A stretch of DNA of 64,000 nucleotides from Synaphobranchus kaupii (taxonomy: Eukaryota > Chordata > Actinopteri > Anguilliformes > Synaphobranchidae). The notes under the pieces were generated by a model. The model made no database searches and was not told the origin of the DNA. It saw only the letters and a list, made by a program, of their open reading frames with translations. Location of the stretch: positions 93,410,445-93,474,444 of the forward strand of contig CM056376.1 of the NCBI GenBank assembly GCA_029718625.1, in the 5' to 3' direction. The number at the start of each line of letters is the position of its first letter. The stretch's first letter is position 1. This document shows positions 39,025 to 48,925 of the stretch, in pieces. The position numbers and the translations under genes are program-made.

Positions 39025-42000
39025 CAGTGTTGCCACAGTTACCTTGAAAAAGTAATCTGATTACTGATTACTGATTACTCCTTTAAAAAGTAACTTAGTT
39101 ACTTTACTGATTACTTGATTTAAAAAGTAACTAAGTTAGATTACTAGTTACTTTATTAGTTACTTTCGGCAGCCCCCGCCACCTCAACATAAAAATGACA
39201 ACCGGTTTTGCCAATACTCACTTTATTGGAAGTGCATTTTTAACAGTAACGTCAACTTTAGGCTACTTCTGCACATACAGATGAAAATACAAAAGTAAAC
39301 AATGCATCTCCTGACATTTTAAATTTAACTTAAATACTATTTCCTGAAATAAATGTTTTTATAAAACATGAAATAAAGCCAGTCTTTCTTGACTTCACTT
39401 AGCAAATACTTGTTTTTATAAAAAATAAAATAAATCCAGTCTTTCTTGACCTCACATATTTAACTGTTAACACTGTAACGGTAAAACTTACTATTACATT
39501 GTTTATAAATGTAACTATTAAATTATTTTTAACATGTTTTATGAACGTTGAACCTGAACCTGATTTTCACAGCATTAGAGCAGCAAGGAGTGGTTTTACA
39601 AAACAAAACAGTGTATAACACCACATGTAGGCTGATATCATGTTTGATACTTGGCCTAATCTACCTGCCCTTAACATATTCAGATATGGTCCTAATGTTA
39701 TGACTGAAACAGTGGAGTGGGGCGAGTAAACCAGTGGTTGTATCTCATTAACAGAAGCTTCTCAAACCTCTTGTCAGAAAGTCTATTTCTTCTAGGCGTG
39801 AGCACCAAACCTCCCAGACTAAAAAGCCGCTCCACAGGAGCGCTTGATGGGGTTGGAGTGTTATACTTCAAGAAAATGTTCTTGATGTTTGAAAACTGAT
39901 CCAGAATCTGAAGATCATAGCCTGACCTCAGGTAGTCCATGACTTCCTTTTCTGCCGAGTAGGTCTCCTCTGGCTCTGCCTCAAAAGCGAAAAAGTCCAT
40001 CTCACCTTGGCTGGCAGATGTGGTGGGCACACTGGCAGGGCTCTGTGCTGCAGGAGCAGTTGTGCGACACTCTGCTGTCAGAAGCTCCTTTACTCGCTCC
40101 CTCCTACCTTCATCTCTCAGCCATCGGAGTTTGAAGTTTGGACAACTGACAGCTGCCAGAAGGGCATCTTTGTTGTCCAGCACACCCGCAAAACGAGTCT
40201 GGATAGCCTGAAAAATATAATTTATTATCATTATCTTGTTGTAGCTTACCAGGCCTACTATTTACTATGTCATTGAATTACTTGCAAACCATGCCTAATG
40301 TGGGATCAATATTATGGATTTAATTTTGTTTTAGGTTACTTACTGACATTTTTATTTGTTTTAATCTTCTTTTGCAGTGATAATGAATATTCTGTTCCAT
40401 GTTCATGAATAGTGTGATGCAAGAAATTGTAACTAAAGATGGAACATACCTGCACAATGGCATCTGGAAGGCCTGCAGTCGTCCTGGAGAGGGTATCTTT
40501 CACAGCCAGGGTCTTCTGCATCAGAACTTCAAGTGTGGGTAGTAAAGTCCCATAAGGACAGTCACCTTGTAAGATGTCCAGTGCTGCAGTCAGAGGCTTC
40601 ATGGCGGTGCAGTACTCATGCAGGAACTGGTACTCCTTGTCTTTGAAGCACTTAACTCCCAGCTTGGTGCACAGAGTATTCAGCTCATTCATAGGGATTT
40701 CTGCGATTCTCTTTACAGCATCATAAAAGGAATTCCACCTTGTGGATGTCGGTACCAGGAGCTTTCTTTTGGTGACTTCCTCCACTGTTTCTGATGCAAG
40801 GGTAGATCTACTTGCTTTGGTCCAAAGAGCTGTGCATTTTGCTGTGCTGCTCCTATTCACAGCCTTGCTCTCTGCATTGGAAGTTAAGTATTTCTCCACA
40901 TCACTTGTGGAAATGATGTTGATGGTATGTGAAGCACACCTGTGGTGCGGGGGAAGAGACAGCTGGCCATCACTTTCATTCTCAGCTGAGAGGATTTCTG
41001 ACAGATCTAAAAAAGTGACATCAGCATCCGTGGGAGTGGACTCTTCCTCCTCCGTCTCATCATCGGACTCTGTGACAGGCTGATAAACTTTAAATGCCTT
41101 AACAAAGTTCGATCCATTATCTGTCACTGTTGCTACTACTTTGTTGCGTAGTCCATATGAAGAGTGAATGTTTTCAATTTCTGCACCAATAACATCATAC
41201 GTATGCCTACCGCGAATTCTCCTGCATGCCAATGCGGCCTTGTTGCGCTCTAATGTGGATCTACTGATCCAGTGGAGCGTTACTCCCATATAGCTTCTGT
41301 TGTTAGCAGTCCAAATGTCCGCGGTAGTTGACACAAAGTCGACCTTGTTCAGCGCGGCCTTCAGATTTCTCTCCATCTCTGCATACTCCTCCTCCAAGTA
41401 GGAAGAAAAAGATGTTCTGTGAGGCAGCTCGGCATTGGTAGTAGTAGGGATCTTGTTTATTATGGCACGAAACGAGGGCGAGTCAACCGTGTTTAAGGGC
41501 AGCATTTCCTCTACAACATACCGCCCAACCAACTTCTTCAACTCTCCCCCACTTACTGGTTTTGCACCGAAGTCCAGCTTTTGTTGTTTGGTGGGTGGGG
41601 GGCCTCCTGCAGAAGTCGAGGCCTTGGCTCTCTGCTTAGCACCACTTAGTGGGACTTGCTCTGTAAGCTTGACTGTGCTGTGCTGCGATTCCAAATGTTT
41701 CTTCAAATTTGACGTAGTGTTTTTGAAGCTAGATAGTACTTTGTTGCCAGCACAGAGTGTACACCGAACCTTAATATTGTCATCTTTAGCTGACACAAAT
41801 TTAAAATAGTGACTATATTTCCAGCTAGCAAACGTAGATCTCTCTCCTCCCTCCATTGTTGTTTACGTTTGGGGAGCCGCTTGGTGGTACATGTGAGTTC
41901 GTTCTCGCATACGTGACGTCACTCCCCCGAGACGCAAGAAGAAAGCAAAAAACATATTTTTACTATCGAAAATGACAAAAATAATAGTAACGCACAGTGA

Positions 42001-42134
42001 CTTAGATAAGTAACTTTAATCTGATTATTATTTATTCTGGTTTGGAAATATTAACGCGTTACATTACTCGTTACTGAAAAAAGTGGTCAGATTAGAGTAA
42101 CGCGTTACTAAGTAACGCGTTACCGGCATCACTG
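39025..42134 (-). mobile_element. Autonomous-type hAT transposon, 3110 bp
   Basis: Ends CAGTGTTGCCACAGTTACC and GTTACCGGCATCACTG are imperfect inverted repeats of the hAT type. A perfect 8-bp target duplication, ATCCCAGC, flanks it (39017-39024 and 42135-42142). Subterminal regions carry many AAAAGTAA / GATTACT / TAACGCGTTAC repeats, probable transposase binding sites. It encodes a full hAT transposase on the minus strand, antisense to plcz1. The perfect target duplication and unbroken coding sequence point to a young insertion. Confidence 0.95.
39698..41856 (-). CDS. hAT transposase, BED-finger type, 638 residues in two exons
   Basis: Exon 1 (41856-40450) and exon 2 (40207-39698) join in phase 0 across a 242-bp intron with GTATGT donor and TTTTTCAG acceptor, giving DAIVQ-AIQTRF. 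The protein has an N-terminal BED zinc finger (C32, C35, H54, H59). Catalytic motifs are TTADIWT (D180), TVTDNGSN (D246), CASH (307-310), TRWN (R372, W373) and SSAPVERLFS (E595) in the C-terminal hATC dimerisation domain. The spacing fits the DDE triad of hAT enzymes such as Hermes. It cuts and pastes DNA in the nucleus. No stops or frameshifts are visible, so it may be active; related domesticated genes (ZBED type) exist, but the inverted repeats and target duplication show this is still a transposon. Confidence 0.93.
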
Positions 42135-42730
42135 ATCCCAGCAAACATTTTGTTGTGTACTTAATGGGAAAAAGGTCTATTTTCACACAAGATAGCCTAA
42201 GCCCTTGTATAATGAAAATATGGTTAAATTGCGTCTTTTTATTTTTACAATGTTTTCCTAGCATTCAAATTCTTCTTTGCAATAAAAAAAAGACTTGTAG
42301 TAAAAAAAATAAAAAAATAACACCCTGGCCAAGGTCACATAGGTGGTTAATCTAAACTTTTTCGACAGCATTTGTGTTCTAGGCAATATTTCAAATGCAG
42401 GACACGGTAAGCGGCGAGATGCTAGACGTTTGCTGCCGTGACTTATTTACTCTTTAGAAAGGAAAGAGCACAGAGAGATTGGAATCAAAGGCAGAACAAT
42501 ATGCATCGCCCGTCAGTCTTCCCAACGCAGGGTAGGGACTGGGGACCCCACAAGCAACAGTGAGTGGAATTATAATACACACCCCTCCGCTCTTAACGGG
42601 GGACTTTTATGTTCACTCCGCGAAGGATATCTCTCTCCGTCTGTCCCTCTCTGTCTCACATTTCAGTTCAATTCAAAACGCTTTATAGGCATGGAATACA
42701 AACTATAATACTTCCAAAAAGCATATAAAA

Positions 42731-43156
42731 TTTTGCTCAATCACAAGAATCGACTGAACTGTGCGGAGCAATAACATGAATTATACAGCTTATGTTGACG
42801 CAGGGCATATAGTTTCACGGAGTCTGCCGGAACCTCATCAACACGTACACATCTTCACAATGTTGCTCTTAAATGTCGATGGTTTGTTTGCCTGATTTAT
42901 CCACTTTATCCCACTTTTCAGCGACTCACTTTTTGAAAGTTAGGTCTCTTATAATAAATAAGTTCACCAATCAATTATGTATCTCAAAAGGTAAGAAGAC
43001 TGTTGTTCTGGAAATAAGAAGCCGGAGAGTATTTGATAATGGACTTTTGGCAGATTTAAATATGCCCAGCAGATATAAGCCAAAAGGGCAAGCTTTGATT
43101 GGACAATGAAAATAATCAGCATCATCCTTTAGCGTAAGTGGGGACATCTCCAATTG
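42731..43156 (+). repeat. 426-bp direct duplication, copy 2
   Basis: Gap-free counterpart of 37139-37564 in the same orientation. The flanks differ: copy 1 ends in poly-C/CT while copy 2 continues TGTCCCCCCCTTTTATTGCA. No clear target duplication or terminal repeat identifies it as a transposon. The plcz1 exon 38713-38869 and the hAT element lie between the copies. Confidence 0.92.
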
Positions 43157-43572
43157 TCCCCCCCTTTTATTGCACTGGCATTATAGCTTATGGCTGCTGG
43201 AGAGGACAGAGGCCTTTATTTTTACTTGCCCACAGAGTTTATTTAACTGATATTGCTTTTGAGAACTGTAATAACCTTCACATCTCCCAGATTGTGCAGC
43301 CATGGCACATTGCTTAGGGACGGGGAGGTTCATAGTTGGCTCTGAGAAAAGACCATCCCTGACAGAGCTTTTTAATCGACCTGCCTTCACACATTGGTAG
43401 GGAGCACTCAGATCCTTATCTGTGGCAGCAGTATAGCATTCTATTGAGCAAAAATATGTTTTTAATTTGAGCACTGACTTTGTGCCATCTCCGACTGAAT
43501 ACACTGCTATCTTTGTCAATGGCAGTTTCTTTTTTTGTTTGCTTGAAAAGCTTGTTGTAACAGTTTTGTAGA

Positions 43573-43658
43573 ATGTGTGTGTGTGTGTGTGTGTGTGTGC
43601 GCGTGCGTGCGCGTGCGTGCGTGTGCGTGCGTGTGCGTGTGCGTGTGTGTGTGTGTGA
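43573..43658. repeat. GT/GCGT microsatellite
   Basis: (GT)n passes into (GCGT)n and back to (GT)n over about 86 bases. Open frames across it (such as the 208-codon minus-strand frame at 43181-43807) are repeat artefacts. Confidence 0.95.
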
Positions 43659-44591
43659 TAGTACTGTTGCTTTGTTTTTTGTGCTCTGGCTCGTGAGTGA
43701 TAATGGCAGTAAAACAATTCCCTCTGTTCCATTCTATGTGGGGGCGTGGCCGAAAACTCAGGCCTGCATCTTGGACACTCATCCCTCAGACACACCACCT
43801 TTTGCACAGAGCACTGTGATTGGTTCCCAGGCTCTGACTGACAGCACAGTGAAGGCCCAACATAATTGGTCCACTAGGGGTGGTCATAGAGGGAAAAGTA
43901 ATGGAAGACGAAGAGGCGCAGCCCAAAAGCCTCTCGCTTTTCAAATGACTAATAATAATACAGCATGAGTCAAATCAGCTGAAAATAACTAGCTTTGAGC
44001 CAGAAAGGAAAAAATATGTAACTCCAGACCTCATTGATTCACTCCTATCGCATTAAACGCTTGGAAATACCTAAATCAGTATTACTGTAGTTTAAATCTG
44101 TGTGTGTAATGATCCCCTGAAAACACAGTATTTCTGTATATGAAAGTTATGTGTGACCATTTACTACTTGTAATCAGAGGTGGAAAGTCCAGGTTCAGAA
44201 AGTAAAAATCCTCCCCAGTATTTTATTCCAGTCACCTGGGCCCAGTAGTTCAAAACTTTTAATCTCAATCAGATCCGATCAGATTTTGAAATCCCATTTT
44301 TTGTGATCCAGGATCAGACAACTCGGCCAGATTTTGTCCCAGTATTTCAAAGCAATTCAGGATAGGATCACCCTGATCCAGATTCAGACTTTTCAAGATT
44401 ACTAGATCCTGAATATCAGTGCTTTAATCCTACCGATCTCCATCTAGTGGATATGAAAAATAATACAAGAGACCACATTGCAGAGACATCTATAATGTCT
44501 AATTATATTTTTAAATACATAAAGGACATAAAATCATAATGGAATTGTAATTTAAAAAAATACTCCCACTAGGGTAACAACAAAAAAACAT

Positions 44592-45488
44592 TCATTCAAA
44601 GGCAGCTGGATCATCCAGGCGTGCTTTGAGGAGCTGAATTCTAAGTGAGGTTTCAGTTTGCTGAAGCCGGCACAGCTGTATTTGTTCTTTGGCCAGACGG
44701 ATCTGCATCTCTGCCCTCTCCGTTTCACGGCTCAGCAGTGTCTCGTAGGCATCATCCCTCTGCTCTGGTTGTCTGGTGCGCTTGCATTTTCTCTTTCGAG
44801 GTGGCTCTTGCAGTGTGTCATCAGGCCTGGCTGAAGGTCCAGCTTCTGGATCCACATGGGTCAGGAGGACCTCATCTTGAATGGTGTGTGTCATATCAGG
44901 TGCATTGACTACCTGAAATGAAAGTTTATCTATATACTTTATACCCCTTAAGATGATCAAAAGCATGCAAGCTCCTGGAAAATTGTAGTACTATAAGAAC
45001 AAGGATGCTATATAAGAAATATAGCCATTGTAGTACTATGGAAATAGCAATTATACAAGATAATAATTGTAGTTCTATAGGGACAAGGATAAAATCATAC
45101 ATACGTGCGACTCACCATCCAGTACAACGTTTGGTATTCCATGTAAAGATTGTGACTGCTGACCACCAATGATATCAAGTACCACATCTGTGTATTCTCC
45201 CCTTTTATATGGTTTGTTACCCGTCTGTGGGTTTTTAGCCTGGCTGTGGTCTTTGGTAGCTTGCTGCTTCAAATTCTTCCACCTCAACCTCACTTGGTCC
45301 ACCGTCCTCTTCTGTCCAGATCCTGTGGCATTCACATTGTCTGTAACTTCCATCCATATTCCGCTCTTTACTTTAGTCGCTCCACCCTCTCTGTTAAAGC
45401 TACCAACTATGGAGTCATAATTATTCCTTACACTCTGCAGCAGTGCATGGGTCTCAGCAGATGTAAAATTAGGCCCCTTTTTGTCCAT
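44592..45488 (-). CDS. Harbinger Myb/SANT-like protein, about 229 residues in two exons
   Basis: Exon 1 (45488-45116) encodes a trihelix/Myb-like domain: MDKKGPNFTSAETHALLQSV, then GIWMEVTDNV and QVRLRWKNLKQQAT, with regularly spaced tryptophans. Exon 2 (44908-44592) encodes an acidic hinge, a basic stretch (PPRKRKCKRTRQ, a likely nuclear signal) and a C-terminal coiled helix (ETERAEMQIRLAKEQIQLCR). The phase-consistent splice uses GATG|GTGAGT and GGTAG|TCAATG; the AG four bases upstream would break the frame. In Harbinger elements this partner binds the element ends and brings the transposase into the nucleus. It is divergently transcribed from the transposase, with 191 bp between the start codons. 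No lesions are visible. Confidence 0.85.
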
Positions 45489-45679
45489 CTTTCCAACTCA
45501 CTGGTTTGGTCAGGTCAGCAATTAGTTTTTATAGGTCTGGCCGTTACTTGCTATCAATTACATAATTAACCACAGGCCCTAACCAATCTGGACATGCATT
45601 GCAGGTGTGTATTTGCAATTACTAATTATTCAGAGACTGATGTAGGCCTACTGACTGAAAGAACAGTCAGAACACAGTC

Positions 45680-46717
45680 ATGGCAGGGATTGTTCACATC
45701 TTCCATGCTGGAAGGAGAGGTTACCGCCAAAGGGTCCACACCGAGCGCCCCAAACCTCTCCAACAGTACACAACAGAAGAACTTTACGATCGTTTTCGAT
45801 TTGGACTTGATGACATCAACTACATTGCTGATCTGGTCAGGCCACAACTGCAGTGCAGAAACTTGCGGAGTCATGCTCTGACTGTAGAGGAACAGGTCCT
45901 CATTGCCCTGCGCTTTTACGCATGTGGAACATTTTATCAGGTCATAGCTGACAGCATGGGAGTCCACAAGACAACAGTGGGTGAAGTGGTGACAGCTGTG
46001 TCTGATGCACTGGCTCGCCTGCTGGATCACTTTGTGACTTTTCCCAATGATGGCCAGATTGCCAAAGTGAAGCAGAAGTTTTTTCTTTGGGGAGACATGC
46101 CCAACACCATTGGGGTGATCGACTGCACCCATGTGCATATTCAAGCACCTCATCAGAGGGAGTGGGAATATGTCAACAGGAAAGGGAGGCACAGCATCAA
46201 TGTGCAACTTGTGGGAGATGCTGACCTTGCCATCACCAACTGTGTTGTGAGATGGCCTGGGTCAGTCCATGATGCACAAATCTTCAGAGAGAGCCGGTTG
46301 TTCACTGAATTCCAAACCAACAGGCCGGATGGAGTTATATTAGCCGACAGTGCCTACCCACTCCTACCATGGGTGATGACACCTTTTCCCACAGCCAACA
46401 CTCCCTCACAGATGCGCTACAACAATGCCCATGGAAGAACAAGGTGTACCATTGAGCACTTGATTGGAGTACTGAAGAGGCGTTTTGCATGCCTCAACTA
46501 TCTGAGAGTGGAACCCCAACGAGCATGCCACATAACACTGGCTTGTATTGTGCTACACAATATCGCTGTCCATCGCAGAGTCCCCCTCTCTGACATCGAT
46601 GATCCCCCAGAGCCCCTTGCACCTGCTGATGATCTAGGCCCACCTATGGATTTCCCTCTAAATGAGAGACTGAGTGGTGGTGCAATGCGAGATGCTATTG
46701 TCCGCAATTACTTTTGA
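45680..46717 (+). CDS. Harbinger transposase (HARBI1-like DDE nuclease), 345 residues
   Basis: A single uninterrupted frame, typical length for Harbinger transposases. A helix-turn-helix region at about 65-105 (LTVEEQVLIALRFYACGTFY, then MGVHKTTVGEVV) precedes the DDE_Tnp_4 catalytic domain. The triad is visible as GVIDCTHVHI (D148), ILADSAYPLL (D223) and RCTIEHLIGVLKRRF (E259). The WPGSVHDAQIFRES motif between the aspartates is characteristic of the family. The enzyme cuts and reinserts element DNA in the nucleus with its Myb-like partner. The start at 45680 is the first ATG and leaves a compact bidirectional promoter region. With no stops, this copy may be active. Confidence 0.95.
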   Translation: MAGIVHIFHAGRRGYRQRVHTERPKPLQQYTTEELYDRFRFGLDDINYIADLVRPQLQCRNLRSHALTVEEQVLIALRFYACGTFYQVIADSMGVHKTTVGEVVTAVSDALARLLDHFVTFPNDGQIAKVKQKFFLWGDMPNTIGVIDCTHVHIQAPHQREWEYVNRKGRHSINVQLVGDADLAITNCVVRWPGSVHDAQIFRESRLFTEFQTNRPDGVILADSAYPLLPWVMTPFPTANTPSQMRYNNAHGRTRCTIEHLIGVLKRRFACLNYLRVEPQRACHITLACIVLHNIAVHRRVPLSDIDDPPEPLAPADDLGPPMDFPLNERLSGGAMRDAIVRNYF

Positions 46718-48363
46718 AAGGTGATGACAGATGATGGACTTTCTTTTGTTGAATATATTTTTTCTTTAATCTAAATTACATTTGTGATTGACAATCTTTG
46801 TTGTGATACTTTTATGAGCATAAACATTTATGTCATCAACATTTGGTTGAAAACAAAATAGGCCACCACAAACGTGACCAAAAAATGAAAAATAAAATTG
46901 ATTTGCCATGAAGGCTAAAAATTGTGTATTATTTCAGTTAACAAACTTTGCCATCTTATTTATATTGAAACATATTTTTTAATAAATTGTATAGTACATT
47001 TTGCTCTGGTAATCCACTGGAAATCCACCCCTCTGGTGGGATCAAGATAATCCAGTTTTTTGGGATCAAACTGATCCCAATCCTGTGTTGTCGGTTTGAA
47101 CTACCCGTTTTGAAGATTTGATCCAGATTAAAGCTTGGATTTGATTTCCTGATCTGATCGGATATCAAAGTGATCCTAATCCTGTTTTTTGGTTTTGAAC
47201 TACCCAAAATCCAAATCTGATCCGATCAGATAGGGATTAAAAGTTTTGAACTACTGGGCCCTGGATTTTCTATTCCTCAGCCAGGACATAGAACTAATTG
47301 GTGAAATCAGCTGGCTGAGTTCATGGGTGGAAGAAAAACATGGCAGGACCTTTACTTTCTAACCCCTAAAATTTCCACCTCTGCTTGTAATTGGTAGATA
47401 GGCTACACGTACACACAAACAAACCAACACACACACACACACTCACAAAGTGGTAAATCTTTTACAGACTGACTAGTCTCTACAGTATCAGATAGATTCG
47501 TTCTATCCGAGCCCTTATGTTTATTGATGAAAATGCTAAATCTAGCTAAAAAGAAAATCTTGGAAATTGAGTTTAATAATTCCATTTTCTACAGAACACA
47601 TTTTATTCAGAGAGGTTATCTGAACTCGCAAGAACATTTTAAAAACACAACATAAACACAACCTGACATTTAGAAAAAGGAAAAACACAGGCTGAGAAGT
47701 TGGTGCTGATCGAAAAACTATTTAACTGACAAATAAACAGCGGCCACTAAAAACACATTTTAAGTCTCCTTAAAAAGAGGCTGCGATGAGGTGGAAATAA
47801 TATGTTCACAGCTACAATATTTCCCCAGTCGATTTTGTCAATCGCTCTCACCATAAATGTCCAACAATTAGTTTATTGCAATATTTTTTTATCGAGAGCA
47901 ACTTGCAATTCTCATATAGCATGATGGATTAAATGTATATTGCAATGCTCATATAGCATGATGGATTCAATTGTATATTGCAGGAGAAACAAGGGGGACA
48001 ATAAAGTTCGTACAAAATTACAGGGAATAGGCATCTTGGGGAAAACAATGCTGAAATAAAGTGCCACTTTTAAATAAAATGTTGTGCCACTACTAAAAGC
48101 ACCATTACATTAAATCATGGTGTTTAACACAGTGACAAGAAATGATCCCAAAGAGCAATATTTATTAAAAATAAATAAATATACATATACACAACTTTCG
48201 CCATGTTTAATATTTACGCCTGCCATCTCAGAAATGTGGTAAAAAGTCACAGTTTTGCAGTGAATGTAGGAAAAACCATAAATGTTGGGAAAGAGTCCAC
48301 GGTAAAATGCAATTTGTGTCACATTTGGCACCCTTTAGTAATGAGCTGTTTGTTTGTCCTTAG

Positions 48364-48480
48364 GTCCTGAGTTCATCCTCCACAACACAAGATTCATCAG
48401 TAGGATTTACCCTGCTGGCTCTCGCACACTGTCTTCCAACTATAACCCTCAGGAGTTCTGGAACATGGGTTCCCAACTGG
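48364..48480 (+). CDS. plcz1: plcz1 exon: Y domain core
   Basis: The acceptor is TTTGTCCTTAG and the donor CTGG|GTAGGC. It encodes [20 protein letters not shown], then [19 protein letters not shown]. The Arg and Tyr of SRIYP line the PIP2 pocket in the family and are conserved, as is [11 protein letters not shown]. The split valine codon (G|TG) joins to the next exon to give SQLVALNFQS, which confirms both splice sites. The upstream intron is 9.5 kb long because it holds two complete DNA transposons. Confidence 0.93.
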
Positions 48481-48784
48481 GTAGGCATGTTCATTCTCAC
48501 TATTCATACCCTTAACAGAGAGGAGCTAAGAGGGCTGTATAAAATAATAGATAATACACAATACCAGTAATGAGCTATACTGTTTGCTAAATAAAATTGG
48601 AAAAATTATGTTATTTTATAGTAATACAATTACTCAGAGAAAGAGATTTTGTTTAATTAATGTTTAGGTAACGCTTACGGTTTTTTTTTCTTCAAAAGGA
48701 TAGGTGTTACAATTATTCACACCCCTGTTTGCAGTACTTTGCGTATTCTCATTTTGCAATGATAGCAATATTGACTGGTTTTAT

Positions 48785-48925
48785 TACTGCTTTATGAGAC
48801 TGGTTGGGGGGATATTTGACCATTCCTCCATACAGAAACTTTCTAGATCCTTTAGATCCTTCTGTCTGCGCTTGTGGACTAGCCTCTTCAATTCAAACCA
48901 CAAGTTCTTGATAGGGTCTGGAGAT
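48785..48925 (-). pseudogene. Tc1-like transposase C-terminal remnant
   Basis: Reading the minus strand from 48924 gives [20 protein letters not shown], then [20 protein letters not shown], which matches the C-terminus of Tc1-family transposases around the last catalytic residue. The conserved PIENLW motif, whose Glu is the third DDE residue, reads PIKNLW here, and two residues before it are deleted. The rest of the transposase is missing. The sequence down to about 48700 may be the element's 3' end. It is not related to the Tc1-like element at 10.1 kb in any way I can show. Confidence 0.8.

Larger units (their letters stand above)
44239..47260 (+). mobile_element. PIF/Harbinger transposon, 3022 bp, both genes present
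   Basis: GGCCCAGTAGTTCAAAACTT at the left is mirrored by AAGTTTTGAACTACTGGGCC at the right, with about 50 bp of inverted repeat. A 3-bp duplication CTG flanks it (44236-44238 and 47261-47263); a 3-bp duplication is usual for PIF/Harbinger. Subterminal copies of a GATCCGATCAGATTT-like motif occur at both ends. It carries the two expected genes in divergent orientation: a Myb/SANT-like DNA-binding protein (minus) and the DDE transposase (plus). Confidence 0.95.
44175..47383. mobile_element. hAT MITE (about 184 bp) split by a Harbinger insertion
   Basis: Left part 44175-44238 (CAGAGGTGGAAAGTCC, AGAAAGTAAAAATCCTCC) and right part 47261-47383 (AGGACCTTTACTTTCT, ATTTCCACCTCTG) are the two ends of one MITE. 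A perfect 8-bp target duplication CTTGTAAT lies outside (44167-44174 and 47384-47391). The uninterrupted relative at 51141-51333 confirms the original structure. Confidence 0.93.
38870..48363 (+). other. plcz1 intron, 9.5 kb, carrying two DNA transposons
   Basis: Contains an intact-looking hAT element, copy 2 of the 426-bp duplication, a GT/GCGT microsatellite (43573-43658), and a hAT MITE split by a Harbinger element. 47392-48363 and 43660-44170 are otherwise unremarkable. Without the two transposons the intron would be about 3.4 kb. Confidence 0.8.

Noticed and set aside
40742..41809. Plus-strand frames of 113 and 124 residues
   Set aside because: Antisense shadows of the hAT transposase exon 1.
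37281..43109. 78-residue frame conserved in both copies of the 426-bp duplication (37281-37517 and 42873-43109)
   Set aside because: Most substitutions inside it change the amino acid, and it lacks known similarity; conservation is explained by recent duplication.
43181..43807. 208-residue minus-strand frame
   Set aside because: It crosses a GT/GCGT microsatellite giving His/Thr/Arg/Ala repeats, with no domain.
45626..46207. 193-residue minus-strand frame inside the Harbinger transposase
   Set aside because: Shadow frame of the transposase coding sequence.
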